Shown: piece after piece, positions 9,044-17,916 of the stretch
Layout: each line of letters opens with the position of its first letter
Numbering within the stretch: the first letter of the stretch is position 1
Origin: DAIOEK01 sp963721445
GTDB taxonomy: Bacteria; Chloroflexota; Anaerolineae; Anaerolineales; Anaerolineaceae
Assembly (NCBI GenBank): GCA_963721445.1
Contig: CAVRIZ010000005.1
Location: 620,001 to 684,000 of the forward strand
DNA length: 64,000 bases
Direction of reading: 5' to 3'
The notes under the pieces: model-generated
Database searches by the model: none
Told to the model about the DNA's origin: nothing
Seen by the model: the letters and a program-made list of their open reading frames with translations, nothing else
Translations under genes and position numbers: made by a program

Positions 9044-10483
9044 TTATCTTGCGCTTTCGATCTTCCACTGGTCAACAACCAATTGTTTTACTGCATCCCA
9101 TTGCATGGAACCCTGGGCATATTGCAGCAACGCCGCACCAAAATTGTTCTTAAAGGTCTGGTTCGGGAACTTGACAAAATTCCACGCTACATTGTAGAGA
9201 TCAGTATTGCTTGTATACCGAAGGATCTCTTTTGCCAATGGATCGGTTGGTTTTTCATTTTCGGCGAAAGTGTCAAACGGGGCAATGAACTTCAGATCGT
9301 TGGTGACAAATGCTTTTCCGGTTTTGCTGCTATATAACCAATAGATGAAATCAGCAGCAAGTTTCTGCTTCTCAGGTGAAGCCTGTTTATTGATGGCAAA
9401 GAAGTTTTCAGTGCCTACACAAATGGATTGTTTTTCTTCACCCGGCATTCCTGTGTAGATCGGTAGGAATTTTACATCTTCAGCTTTGACGGTGTTTCCA
9501 TCAACACCTGAGATCTGACCCCATGCCCAGTTGCCGTTCTGTACCATTGCAGATTGACCCAGGGCGAACTCTGCCATGGAATCATCCACGCTCTTGCTGC
9601 CAAGCAACTTGGATCCTGTAACGGAATTGTTGATATATAAATCAAAGATATTCTTGAAATTATCCGAATACTGGAATTTGAGTTCCTTGGTCGCATCACT
9701 TGCCAAACTCACCTTGTTATCACGCCATTCATAAAAGACCGGAACATTGGCAAGATGGGTCTGCCAGCGCCAGTCTTCGCCTGGTTTAAGGGAGGTCGAA
9801 GAAAACACACCCTTGATCCCTAATTCGGCTTTCTTGGCGGTCATGTCTTCCACAACAGCTTTCAGCATCGCGAAATTATTGACCTCGTCCATGGATTTGG
9901 CTTTCGCACCTGCAGTGGCGAAATACTTGGTCATGATGGCATTGTTGTAGATGATCCCGTACCCTTCCACTACGTAAGGAATGCCATATACACCGCTGCC
10001 ATCGGTGACTGCCATGGTCTTATCGGTGAGGTGTTTATACAGGTCAGTGTCCTTCAAATCCGCAGTGTAATCCTTCCAGGCTGCGTAACCGACAGGACCA
10101 TTGATCTGGAACAGAACGGGTGCATCGGCTTTGGCAATCTCTGATTTCAGCGTCTGCTCATAGGTCCCTGATGCGGCAGTTACGACTTTGAGGGTAACTC
10201 CGGTTTCTGCTTTATAGGCATCAGCGATCTTGGCATAGATTTCGGAAACTTCTGGTTTGAAATTCAGGTAATAGACTTCTCCGCCTCCGGCCGGCGCGGC
10301 TGGTGCTGCAGGTGCAGCGGGTGCAGCGGGTGCTGCCGGAGCCGCAGGTGCAGCGGGTGCTGCCGGAGCCGCAGGGGCCGCTGGAGCGGCTGGTGCTACA
10401 GGAGTGACAGCCGGCGCACAAGCGGAAAGAATCATTACCAGAACAGCAACAACCCCTAACGTACTTAATAATCTTCTAGACAT
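9044..10483 (-). CDS. Sugar ABC transporter substrate-binding lipoprotein, family 1
   Basis: This 479-residue protein has a signal peptide with lipobox LSAC (Cys22), then an Ala/Pro-only linker of about 45 residues made of AAP steps, then an SBP_bac_1 (MalE-like) domain. Supporting segments are EIYAKIADAYKAETGVTLKVV, FQINGPVGYAAWKD and GVYGIPYVVEGYGIIYNN. The ribosome site AGGAGA is correctly placed before ATG 10483. It captures a carbohydrate outside the cell and delivers it to the MalF/MalG pair downstream. The linker, unusually long and encoded by DNA repeats, probably acts as a flexible tether across the cell wall or envelope. The sugar is unknown. Confidence 0.94.
   Translation of the reverse strand: MSRRLLSTLGVVAVLVMILSACAPAVTPVAPAAPAAPAAPAAPAAPAAPAAPAAPAAPAAPAAPAGGGEVYYLNFKPEVSEIYAKIADAYKAETGVTLKVVTAASGTYEQTLKSEIAKADAPVLFQINGPVGYAAWKDYTADLKDTDLYKHLTDKTMAVTDGSGVYGIPYVVEGYGIIYNNAIMTKYFATAGAKAKSMDEVNNFAMLKAVVEDMTAKKAELGIKGVFSSTSLKPGEDWRWQTHLANVPVFYEWRDNKVSLASDATKELKFQYSDNFKNIFDLYINNSVTGSKLLGSKSVDDSMAEFALGQSAMVQNGNWAWGQISGVDGNTVKAEDVKFLPIYTGMPGEEKQSICVGTENFFAINKQASPEKQKLAADFIYWLYSSKTGKAFVTNDLKFIAPFDTFAENEKPTDPLAKEILRYTSNTDLYNVAWNFVKFPNQTFKNNFGAALLQYAQGSMQWDAVKQLVVDQWKIESAR
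10320..10373 (-). repeat. Tandem 27-base repeat encoding the Ala/Pro linker
   Basis: Two exact 27-base copies (10320-10346 and 10347-10373) sit in a longer GC-rich stretch of imperfect 9-base units (about 10290-10415). All encode Ala-Ala-Pro steps of the binding-protein linker. Such repeats can change copy number by slippage without breaking the frame. Confidence 0.85.
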
Positions 10484-11133
10484 CTCTAATCTCCTTGAGT
10501 AGATAATTTTGAGTTTGGTTTAACCATAGATACAATTTTCGAAATAATCCCACCTCCTTTCAAGCATTCGAAGATTGCGCAATGAATATTAAAATGTTTT
10601 ACTTTTCTTCCCCCAAAGTAAATAGTTGAAACGCAAGTATTTTTCGCTATTCGTTTCATCTAAATGATACCCACATAAAGGAATATTTCAATCATTTTAC
10701 GTTGGACAGTGTTTATACAAGATGTCTTGTAATTAGAAATAAACCGTTTAAACCTATTTCTCTGAATCGATCGAAATGTCAGGCAAATTGGACGGGAAAA
10801 ATAATCTGGATTAAAAGGAATTTTTTATCCCCTGAGGGACCCGATACAATATTGATCCGAGTGAGTGAACCGTATGTTTCGAATATTGAGTAGAATTGTA
10901 TGTAATGTTAACAACGCCGTTATTTAAATGTAGGGCGAATAGAATAACACTATTTTGATAAGTTCGTGGATAGAACCAAGCTGCCAGTATCTAGTTAAAG
11001 GCAAATTGAGATTGTCTTCCATTTCGGATCGCCATCAAATACCGCAAGCATTGAGTGGGATACAATTACATCTATCAACAAAGCATCGGTTAATGAGTAT
11101 AGAAAATCGTACAATAAGTGCGAAAGGATATGC
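10484..11133. other. 650-base AT-rich intergenic region between divergent operons
   Basis: It separates the minus-strand sugar importer from the plus-strand oxidase operon and must hold both promoters. No ORF in it has a ribosome site or recognisable sequence. On the minus strand a perfect AAAGGAGGTGGG lies at about 10551-10562, 70 bases before the binding-protein ATG, without a clear start codon at the right distance. I could not assign promoters with confidence. Confidence 0.5.
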
Positions 11134-12159
11134 ATGCAAACGAACCGAGGTTTTGAAAAGCTCACCGCCATTCTTCTACTTTTCCTCCTAACCGGATGCT
11201 CCCGATCGCCCTCCATTATTGCGCCTGCCTCCACCAGCGCCAAAGCGATCACCGACCTCATGTGGGGATTCTCAGGAGTTGCCGGTCTGGGTTTTGTTGT
11301 GGTCGAGGCGCTTCTACTCTATACCCTCTTCCGATTTAGGCATAAAGATGGTACCCAATTAAACAAAGCAACCCTCCCCAGGCAGATTGAAGGGAATCGG
11401 CTCCTCGAAGTAGTCTGGACGATCATACCTGCTGTCCTTCTCTTGATCATTTTTGTTTTTACAGTTTCCACGTTGTGGGCAATCAAAAATCGCCCTTCTC
11501 AAGTCCCACCTGATACTCAGGTTGTCAACATCAACGTCATAGGTCACCAATGGTGGTGGGAATTTCAATATCCCGACCTGGATATTACAACCGCACAGGA
11601 GCTGCACGTTCCGGTCGATTCATTGGTTTTTATTACCGTGGATTCAGCCGATGTCATCCATAGTTTTTGGGTCCCGCAAATGGGAGGAAAGATCGATGTA
11701 ATACCCGGGCATCTCAACCAAACCTGGTTCCAACCTACCCACACTGGCCGCTATGTTGGAGAATGTTCAGAGTATTGCGGCACAGAGCATGCTCACATGC
11801 GTTTGGATTTGGTCGTTGAGACACCAGATGAGTACGCTACCTGGGTTCGCCAGCAGCAAGCTCCAATTCCCAATCTTACCGGGGAAGCTGCCGATGGCGA
11901 AAATGTGTTCTTAAATGGAACATGCAGCGCGTGCCATACGATAAGTGGGACCGAAGCAGAAGGTTTGGTGGGACCGAACCTGACTCACCTGGGAAGTCGT
12001 CAGGATCTGGCAGGCGCGGTATTGACCAACACCCCTGAAAACCTGTACAAATGGCTGGAAGATCCTGAGAAGGTGAAGCCGGGGGTTAAAATGCCGAAAC
12101 CTGATATATCGGACACCGAAAGAAATCTTTTGGTAACGTTTCTTGGAAGCCTGAAATAA
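11134..12159 (+). CDS. coxB: Cytochrome c oxidase subunit II with fused cytochrome c domain
   Basis: This 341-residue protein has a lipoprotein-like signal (TGC, Cys22), two membrane helices (about 43-68 and 93-116), and a cupredoxin domain with the CuA centre: Cys211, Cys215, His219 and Met222 in GECSEYCGTEHAHM, plus the HSFWVPQ segment. The C-terminal third is a c-type cytochrome with the haem site CSACH (Cys264, Cys267, His268) and an axial Met in KMPKPDIS. That makes it a caa3-type subunit II: it accepts electrons at the fused haem c and passes them through CuA to subunit I. It is the first gene of the oxidase operon. Confidence 0.97.
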   Translation: MQTNRGFEKLTAILLLFLLTGCSRSPSIIAPASTSAKAITDLMWGFSGVAGLGFVVVEALLLYTLFRFRHKDGTQLNKATLPRQIEGNRLLEVVWTIIPAVLLLIIFVFTVSTLWAIKNRPSQVPPDTQVVNINVIGHQWWWEFQYPDLDITTAQELHVPVDSLVFITVDSADVIHSFWVPQMGGKIDVIPGHLNQTWFQPTHTGRYVGECSEYCGTEHAHMRLDLVVETPDEYATWVRQQQAPIPNLTGEAADGENVFLNGTCSACHTISGTEAEGLVGPNLTHLGSRQDLAGAVLTNTPENLYKWLEDPEKVKPGVKMPKPDISDTERNLLVTFLGSLK

Positions 12160-12216
12160 ATTTGTCGATGATAACAATTTACCGATTATTCGGTACGTCA
12201 ATTTCCGGGAGGGATC

Positions 12217-14040
12217 ATGCAATCAATTGCTGACACTAAGCCAGGTCCGAAAATGAAGAACCATCCAATCTTTCGATGGCTTATGGTTACCAACCATAAA
12301 GACATAGGTCTTCTATACATCATCACAGCCTTGATCTTCTTCCTGGTTGGGGGCGTAGAAGCTATGCTGATCCGCATCCAATTGAGCGTACCCAATAACA
12401 CCTTCCTCACCCCGGAAGCCTATAACCAGATATTTACCATGCACGGTACTACCATGATCTTTCTGCTCGCCATGCCTCTGCTGGCTGGACTGGCGAATTA
12501 TTTCGTCCCAATCATGATCGGCGCGCGTGATATGGCTTTCCCCCGATTGAATGGTTTGAGCTATTGGTTTTTCTTGTTTGGTGGGCTCATCATGTATAGC
12601 TCTTTCTTTCTGGGTGGCGCTGCTGATGCGGGCTGGTTCGCTTATGCCCCGTTGACATCAAAGGAATTTTCACCATCCCATGGGATAGACTTTTGGGTGT
12701 TGGGAATTTTTATGACCGGCCTCGGGTCAACTATTGGGTCCATCAATTTCATCGTAACGATCTTAAACTTACGGGCTCCAGGGATGAGCCTGTTTAAGAT
12801 GCCCCTTTACGTCTGGCAGATGCTCGTCACTTCATTTCTGATCATTTTTGCCATGCCAAGCTTGACGGTGGACGCCATTCTTCTCTATTTCCAACGGAAT
12901 TTCAATGCTCCCTTTTTCACCGCCACCCAGGGAGGCGATCCGTTGCTCTGGCAACATCTGTTCTGGTTCTTCGGTCACCCTGAAGTGTATATTCTCATCC
13001 TTCCAGCATTCGGGATCATCTCAGAAGTCGTCCCGGTATTCTCACGTAAGCCAATTTTTGGATATGGTGCAATTGTATTCTCGGGTATTACCATCGGTTT
13101 CTTGGGTTTTACAGTCTGGGCACACCACATGTTCGCAGTGGGACTAAGTCCTATTGCTGACGCTGTCTTCGCATTCGACAGCATGATCATCGCGATCCCC
13201 ACCCTGATCAAGATCTTCAACTGGATCGCCACCATGTGGGGCGGGAAACTAAACTTCAAAACTCCGCTATTATTTACGACCGGTTTTATTGCCATGTTCA
13301 TCATTGGCGGATTGAGCGGCGTGTCGCTAGCCATCGTCCCCATTGATCTGCAGGTTCAAGACACGTATTATGTGGTCGGTCATTTTCATTACGTCCTATT
13401 TGGTGGAACAATGCTGGCCATCTTCGCCGGCATCTATTACTGGTTCCCAAAGGTATTTGGACGTCTGTTGAGTGAAAAATTGGGCGCCTGGAATTTTTGG
13501 ACCATGTTTGCCGGATTCAACTTGACATTTTTCCCGATGCATATCCTGGGGATCTTGGGGATGCCACGTCGGGTATTCACCTATGCCGGGAACCAGGGCT
13601 GGGATACGCTTAATATGCTGGCCACAATCGGTGGGTTCGTACTATCCATATCGATCTGGATTTTTATTATCAATATTTTCCATTCCCTCCGGAAGGGAAA
13701 ACCAGCCGGAAATGATCCATGGGATGCCCAAACCCTGGAATGGACAACGACTTCCCCCGCGCCAGAGTACAACTTCGCAACCATTCCAGTTGTATACACC
13801 CGCAGACCATTGTGGGATTATAAGTATTTCCGGGACGAATTGAAAGGGATGGAGCTTACACCTGATACAGATCCGGCACATGTCTCCATTCACCTGCCAG
13901 CAGGATCCTTTTACCCGATCATTATTGGTCTCGGGTTAATGGTGGCATGCTATGGATTAATTTATACTTACCTGGTCTCCGGGTTGGGAATTGCCATCCT
14001 TTTCTACGGAATTATCGGATGGGTCAGAGAACCACGGTAG
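12217..14040 (+). CDS. coxA: Cytochrome c oxidase subunit I
   Basis: This 607-residue haem-copper oxidase catalytic subunit carries the low-spin haem ligand in MHGTTMIF, the helix VI motif GHPEVYILILP with the CuB His, the cross-linked Tyr and the A1-type proton-channel Glu, the CuB His pair in WAHHMF, and the haem ligands in VVGHFHYVLFGG. It reduces oxygen to water and pumps protons. A C-terminal extension with two extra helices (SFYPIIIGLGLMVACYGLIY onward) resembles long caa3-type subunits. GGGAGG precedes ATG 12217. It is followed by subunits III and IV. Confidence 0.98.
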   Translation: MQSIADTKPGPKMKNHPIFRWLMVTNHKDIGLLYIITALIFFLVGGVEAMLIRIQLSVPNNTFLTPEAYNQIFTMHGTTMIFLLAMPLLAGLANYFVPIMIGARDMAFPRLNGLSYWFFLFGGLIMYSSFFLGGAADAGWFAYAPLTSKEFSPSHGIDFWVLGIFMTGLGSTIGSINFIVTILNLRAPGMSLFKMPLYVWQMLVTSFLIIFAMPSLTVDAILLYFQRNFNAPFFTATQGGDPLLWQHLFWFFGHPEVYILILPAFGIISEVVPVFSRKPIFGYGAIVFSGITIGFLGFTVWAHHMFAVGLSPIADAVFAFDSMIIAIPTLIKIFNWIATMWGGKLNFKTPLLFTTGFIAMFIIGGLSGVSLAIVPIDLQVQDTYYVVGHFHYVLFGGTMLAIFAGIYYWFPKVFGRLLSEKLGAWNFWTMFAGFNLTFFPMHILGILGMPRRVFTYAGNQGWDTLNMLATIGGFVLSISIWIFIINIFHSLRKGKPAGNDPWDAQTLEWTTTSPAPEYNFATIPVVYTRRPLWDYKYFRDELKGMELTPDTDPAHVSIHLPAGSFYPIIIGLGLMVACYGLIYTYLVSGLGIAILFYGIIGWVREPR

Positions 14041-14090
14041 GACTCCATTGTGAGTCTGCGTATGGGATTGGGAGAAAGAGGCAGGATATC

Positions 14091-14687
14091 ATGGCCGATC
14101 TAAACACAACAACACACGATTCAGAACCCGAATCATCGTTGGGAATTGACAATCAGAAACTGGGTATCTGGATTCTGATTGGATCAGAAGTCGTGTTTTT
14201 CTCCGCTTTAATCGTAACCTACGTGGTCCTTCGTGGACGCAGCATTGCAGGACCATTACCCAACGAGGTCCTGGATATTCCTTTAACCGCCGTCAATACT
14301 TTTATTTTGATCTGCTCCAGCCTGACCATGGTCCTGGCTTTAGCTGCCATCCGGGCAGACTCTGCCCGCCGGATGCAGCGCTATCTTGCAGCGACTATCC
14401 TATTGGGTTTGGCTTTCCTCGGCGGACAAGTGTACGAGTTCACTTCCCTCGCTCATGAAGGACTTTCGCTCAGTGTCAACCTGTTCGGCGCCTCCTTCTT
14501 CACTCTCACTGGTTTTCACGGTGCCCATGTGCTTGCCGGTGTCATCTGGATAAGCATTGTCTTGGCACGATCAATTTCTGGCGGAATTACCCTTCAAAAG
14601 CATGAATCAGTTGAATTGGTCGGTCTTTACTGGCATTTTGTGGATCTGGTATGGATCCTCATCTTTACCATCGTGTATCTCTTCTAG
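14091..14687 (+). CDS. coxC: Cytochrome c oxidase subunit III
   Basis: This 198-residue protein has five predicted helices and the subunit III signatures KLGIWILIGSEVVFFSALIV, FTLTGFHGAHVLAGV and GLYWHFVDLVWILIFTIVYLF. The frame is open from 13947, but that part overlaps coxA and has no ribosome site. ATG 14091 with GGCAGGA upstream gives the normal N-terminus (MADLNTTTHD). It is part of the caa3-type oxidase and stabilises subunit I. Confidence 0.95.
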   Translation: MADLNTTTHDSEPESSLGIDNQKLGIWILIGSEVVFFSALIVTYVVLRGRSIAGPLPNEVLDIPLTAVNTFILICSSLTMVLALAAIRADSARRMQRYLAATILLGLAFLGGQVYEFTSLAHEGLSLSVNLFGASFFTLTGFHGAHVLAGVIWISIVLARSISGGITLQKHESVELVGLYWHFVDLVWILIFTIVYLF

Positions 14688-14730
14688 ATCGTAATCCATT
14701 TCCTGTTCCTTTGTCCGAACTCATTAATAG

Positions 14731-14756
14731 GATCCATTTCCGAATCTGAATGGATC
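14731..14756 (+). other. Small hairpin between coxC and subunit IV
   Basis: An 8-bp stem GATCCATT / AATGGATC with a 10-base loop lies 44 bases after the coxC stop. No T-tract follows, so it is more likely an mRNA processing or stability element than a terminator. Confidence 0.5.
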
Positions 14757-14840
14757 ATTTCACATCATGTATGTCCTGGTACGAAATATGTGTATGATTA
14801 TGTAGATATAGTTTATCTTATTGGTTATTTAGAGGTTGAA

Positions 14841-15131
14841 ATGAATATTGAACACCCGCAGTTATCAAAACACCCAAATTATTTCGGAATTTTTGGCGCG
14901 CTAACTGCCTTAACCGCATTGGAAGTAGGTGTGACTTACCTCCCCCTTCCCCGCATACTGGTGCTACTCCCTATTGCGCTGGCAAAGGCAGGCCTGGTTG
15001 CCATGTATTTCATGCACTTGAAAACAGACCGACCTATCTACCGGTATATATTCCTATTTGGCATCCTTATGGGAGGTATTCTGATCTTCTCGCTCATTCT
15101 TCTGTATGGTCCGCGCCTTTTGGATGCATAA
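14841..15131 (+). CDS. Cytochrome c oxidase subunit IV (small membrane subunit)
   Basis: This 96-residue protein has three predicted helices. The last two (VLLPIALAKAGLVAMYFMHL and YIFLFGILMGGILIFSLILLYG) match the prokaryotic COX4 family, including the conserved AxxKAxLVxxYFMHL signature. ATG 14841 is chosen because AGAGGT sits four bases upstream; the frame is open farther upstream without support. Its place directly after coxC fits an accessory role in assembly of subunits I and III. Confidence 0.88.
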   Translation: MNIEHPQLSKHPNYFGIFGALTALTALEVGVTYLPLPRILVLLPIALAKAGLVAMYFMHLKTDRPIYRYIFLFGILMGGILIFSLILLYGPRLLDA

Positions 15132-15286
15132 TACTTTTCGAACATAACAACTCAGAAAATATATTTAACCTACTTATTGTGCGAGATTCATTAATAAAGC
15201 GTGTTGACAAGGGTTACCTGCCGAACACATTTCAGACAAAACGATAAATCCAAATTTAATCCTATAATAAAGGCTGAGAGATACTC

Positions 15287-16081
15287 ATGCCTTTATCGGA
15301 ATGGAATTTCTACCCAAGTGTCGTAATCGGTGTCCTCTGTTTGGTTATTATCTATCTATACGCAATCGGACCCTTGCGAAAACGGATCGCCGCCTCACAG
15401 CCTGCCAATATTAGGAATATTTTTAAATTTCTCCTCGGATCCATAGTTCTGTTTATCGTCCTCGTTTCCCCTCTCGATGCTCTTAGCGATGACTATCTTT
15501 TCTCTGCCCACATGATTCAGCATACATTAATGACGATGGTTGTGCCGCCTCTGCTGCTGGCAGGCATTCCCGGTTGGTTGTTCGAGTATATTGTGCACAG
15601 TACTACAATCAAAAAAATAGCCGGATTCTTAACCAACCCATTGATCGCCTTCAGCTTATACAACCTGGTATTTTCGGTATGGCATCTTCCTGCCATCTAT
15701 GATGCAGCTCTAGAAAATGAACCCCTACATATTGTGGAACACCTTAGTTTTATGACAACCGCTACTATTTTCTGGTGGCCAATCTTGAGTACGAGTACTT
15801 CCCTTCCTCATCTCTCCTACCCAAAACAAATTCTGTATCTGTTTTTAGCCTCGGTACCCTGTACGATCCTGGGCGGGATACTCGTCTTCGCTCCGAGAGT
15901 AATCTATCTAAAATATGCCAATGCTCCCCTCTTATTTCCCGGCTTCACCCCGATGATGGACCAGCAGGTCGGTGCGGTAATCATGGCGATGGCAGGGATG
16001 CTGGTTTATCTGGGTTTTATTGGTCGGGCGTTTTACATTTGGTACAATCAGCCATCTCGCCAGAGAATTCATTCTGTATAA
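15287..16081 (+). CDS. ctaG: Cytochrome c oxidase assembly protein CtaG (caa3 type)
   Basis: This 264-residue protein has about seven membrane helices and the Caa3_CtaG family signature (SAHMIQHTLMTMVVPPLLLAGIPGW, and later VWHLPAIYDAALEN with HIVEHLSF). Conserved His residues in these segments are thought to handle copper for the oxidase. It lies 155 bases after subunit IV with GAGAG before the ATG; a TATAAT at about 15264-15269 may give it a promoter of its own. Haem A synthesis genes (ctaA, ctaB) and Sco are not in this window. Confidence 0.93.
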   Translation: MPLSEWNFYPSVVIGVLCLVIIYLYAIGPLRKRIAASQPANIRNIFKFLLGSIVLFIVLVSPLDALSDDYLFSAHMIQHTLMTMVVPPLLLAGIPGWLFEYIVHSTTIKKIAGFLTNPLIAFSLYNLVFSVWHLPAIYDAALENEPLHIVEHLSFMTTATIFWWPILSTSTSLPHLSYPKQILYLFLASVPCTILGGILVFAPRVIYLKYANAPLLFPGFTPMMDQQVGAVIMAMAGMLVYLGFIGRAFYIWYNQPSRQRIHSV

Positions 16082-16213
16082 TCGAATTCCACCCATCGCA
16101 AGCTGTTTGCGAATAGCATATATGAATCCAATTCCCCTTATGGCTGAAGTTCCAAATGGGCAGTGTGAACTGATCAAACCAGAAAATGGCGGGATAGGGA
16201 GATCTGACCTTCG

Positions 16214-16732
16214 TTAATCTTCCGTCACAACCGGCACGGTCTTCAGATCACCAACCAGATCCGTATTTCCTGTCCAGACCCAGCAATTGGGATCACCATC
16301 TACGGTAGGATTGGGTATCAGCACCCAGACATCATATTTATCACGTCCAAGAACTTCAAAGTAATGCCCACGTAGAAAATAGCCCAACACCTTTCCGTCT
16401 TTATCCGGCGATTTGCGGCAATTGGTATCTGACTTCGCGGTCACCTGGGGTTTTGCCCCTTGTGTAGGAGTGATGGTCACGTTCGGATCAGGTGTAAGGG
16501 TAAGTGTCGGAGTCTCTGTAGGTGGTGAGATGGTCGGCGTTTCGGTCGGAGTCTCGGTTGGGGTTTCTGTAAGTGTCGCCGTAGGTGTGACCGGGGTCGC
16601 AGTGGTAATGATAAATCCTGGCGTTTCAGTAGGAATTGCTGTCGGTTCCGGTGTCTTGTCGACCCCGCAGCTCACCAGCAATAAACCCGTAATAATTAGA
16701 AAAATGACTTGATAGATTGCATTTGATCTCAT
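16214..16732 (-). CDS. Lipoprotein with Thr/Pro/Glu-rich linker and SH3-like C-terminal domain
   Basis: This 172-residue protein has a signal with lipobox LVSC (Cys22), then about 70 residues of TPTETPT-type linker, then a domain of about 80 residues starting NCRKSPDKDGKVLGYFLRGHYFEVLGRD and ending in NCWVWTGNTDLVG. That pattern (NCR..P, a gap, then CWVW) is common in Chloroflexota lipoproteins and resembles a bacterial SH3 domain. ATG 16732 is preferred over an upstream ATG at 16780 because TTGGAGC lies just before it. It should sit on the outer face of the membrane. The binding partner is unknown; wall or glycan binding is only a guess. Confidence 0.82.
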   Translation of the reverse strand: MRSNAIYQVIFLIITGLLLVSCGVDKTPEPTAIPTETPGFIITTATPVTPTATLTETPTETPTETPTISPPTETPTLTLTPDPNVTITPTQGAKPQVTAKSDTNCRKSPDKDGKVLGYFLRGHYFEVLGRDKYDVWVLIPNPTVDGDPNCWVWTGNTDLVGDLKTVPVVTED

Positions 16733-16845
16733 ATGGCTTGCTCCAATGATTGCAATTGTACTAGATTCTGAAACAAGCAAAAGGGTGGTTTATCCTGTGA
16801 CGAATAGAATCCTCTTGACGCCAACTGCCACAAATCAAATGCAAT

Positions 16846-17289
16846 TCAGTCCAACCGCACCCGTATCATTACCACTGTCTGGACGGCTTTCTTTAAATCA
16901 TCTGCCTTAGGGTTCCCCTGACCATCAAAGGAAACACCATAATACTTTGCATCACTCGGAACTTTTCGGAGATGTTCAGTTAACGCGGCAGCGATGGCTG
17001 GCTTATCCTCTGCGACCGGTTCACCCATTCCCTGGAATTCATGTCCACGGATAAGCAATTTGACAGGATTGCCGCTGCAAAGGTTTTTCCACCAGGTTGC
17101 ATGGGTAAATATGGTCACCAGATCTTTGTTTTGAGAGTAGCTGACCGGGGTGGTGTATGTTCTTCCACTCTTACAGCCAGTGAAGGAGATCAACAAAACG
17201 CTCTTGCTGACAATCCCATGCATTGGCGAGCGAAGGACAAATTTCATTGTGTGATTCACAAATGGCGGAATGGTGGGTGCTTCAGACAT
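16846..17289 (-). CDS. Deazaflavin-dependent nitroreductase-like protein (DUF385)
   Basis: This 147-residue protein resembles the F420/flavin-binding DUF385 (Ddn-like) family by its core FTGCKSGRTYTTPVSYSQNKDLVTIFTHATWWKNL, then NPVKLLIRGHEFQG. Members use F420H2 or a flavin to reduce quinones or nitro compounds; Chloroflexota often make F420. The start is two bases after the stop of the upstream methyltransferase gene, so the pair is one operon. Confidence 0.82.
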   Translation of the reverse strand: MSEAPTIPPFVNHTMKFVLRSPMHGIVSKSVLLISFTGCKSGRTYTTPVSYSQNKDLVTIFTHATWWKNLCSGNPVKLLIRGHEFQGMGEPVAEDKPAIAAALTEHLRKVPSDAKYYGVSFDGQGNPKADDLKKAVQTVVMIRVRLD

Positions 17290-17290
17290 A

Positions 17291-17794
17291 TTAACCTCTC
17301 TCTTTGCCTGGTTTGATGAACGGAATTAGCCGATCAACTCTTGTCAAATAATCTTCATACTCTTTGCCAAATGCTTTTGTCAATTGCGTCTCTTCTGTGC
17401 CAATGAAAATCATTACACCAATATAAAGAAAGACCGAAGCAATAAAATATACCCAGGTCAACGTCAATAGGGCAACGGCCGGAAGAATAAAAAATGTCAC
17501 ACTGGAGTAGATCGGATTGCGGACAACACCATAGGCGCCGGATGTAACCAGTTGGCCTTTAGAAAAGCCCGTCATCAATTGGATAACTGCTGCTCCCCAG
17601 AGAATTACTCCCAGTGCAAGTAAGACATAACCTGCTGGTTTGATAATGCTTAAACTTGCGGGTAGTGCAGCAATTTTAGGTAGATATAAATGGACCAGAA
17701 TAGCCGCTACCAGTGATGGCAACATAAAAAGGATAATTTTCCCTCCCTGCCCAACTATGCTCATTCCATTTTGCTTATTGAAAATATTCATCAT
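17291..17794 (-). CDS. Isoprenylcysteine carboxyl methyltransferase-family membrane protein
   Basis: This 167-residue protein has about four helices and the C-terminal ICMT/PEMT signature: SGAYGVVRNPIYSS, then TEETQLTKAFGKEYEDYLTRVDRLIPF. These use S-adenosylmethionine to methylate lipids or lipid-linked groups at the membrane; the substrate cannot be named. Its stop lies two bases before the DUF385 start. A second family member, frameshifted, lies at 57989-58557. Confidence 0.85.
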   Translation of the reverse strand: MMNIFNKQNGMSIVGQGGKIILFMLPSLVAAILVHLYLPKIAALPASLSIIKPAGYVLLALGVILWGAAVIQLMTGFSKGQLVTSGAYGVVRNPIYSSVTFFILPAVALLTLTWVYFIASVFLYIGVMIFIGTEETQLTKAFGKEYEDYLTRVDRLIPFIKPGKERG

Positions 17795-17916
17795 GATGTT
17801 TTTCCTTTCAATTACATGATTAAAAAACTGATTTGTATAATTTGGGGTAGGTTATCTATTCGATGCAATTATTGTAGCCGCCTGAATAACCTACCTGACG
17901 GTTTATATAGGATATC

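Noticed and set aside
10702..10893. A 63-codon open frame in the 10.5-11.1 kb intergenic region
   Set aside because: No ribosome site and no family pattern; likely chance.
16413..16712. A plus-strand Val/Gly-rich frame opposite the Thr/Pro lipoprotein
   Set aside because: It is the complement of the TPTETPT linker; repeats on one strand always open such frames on the other.
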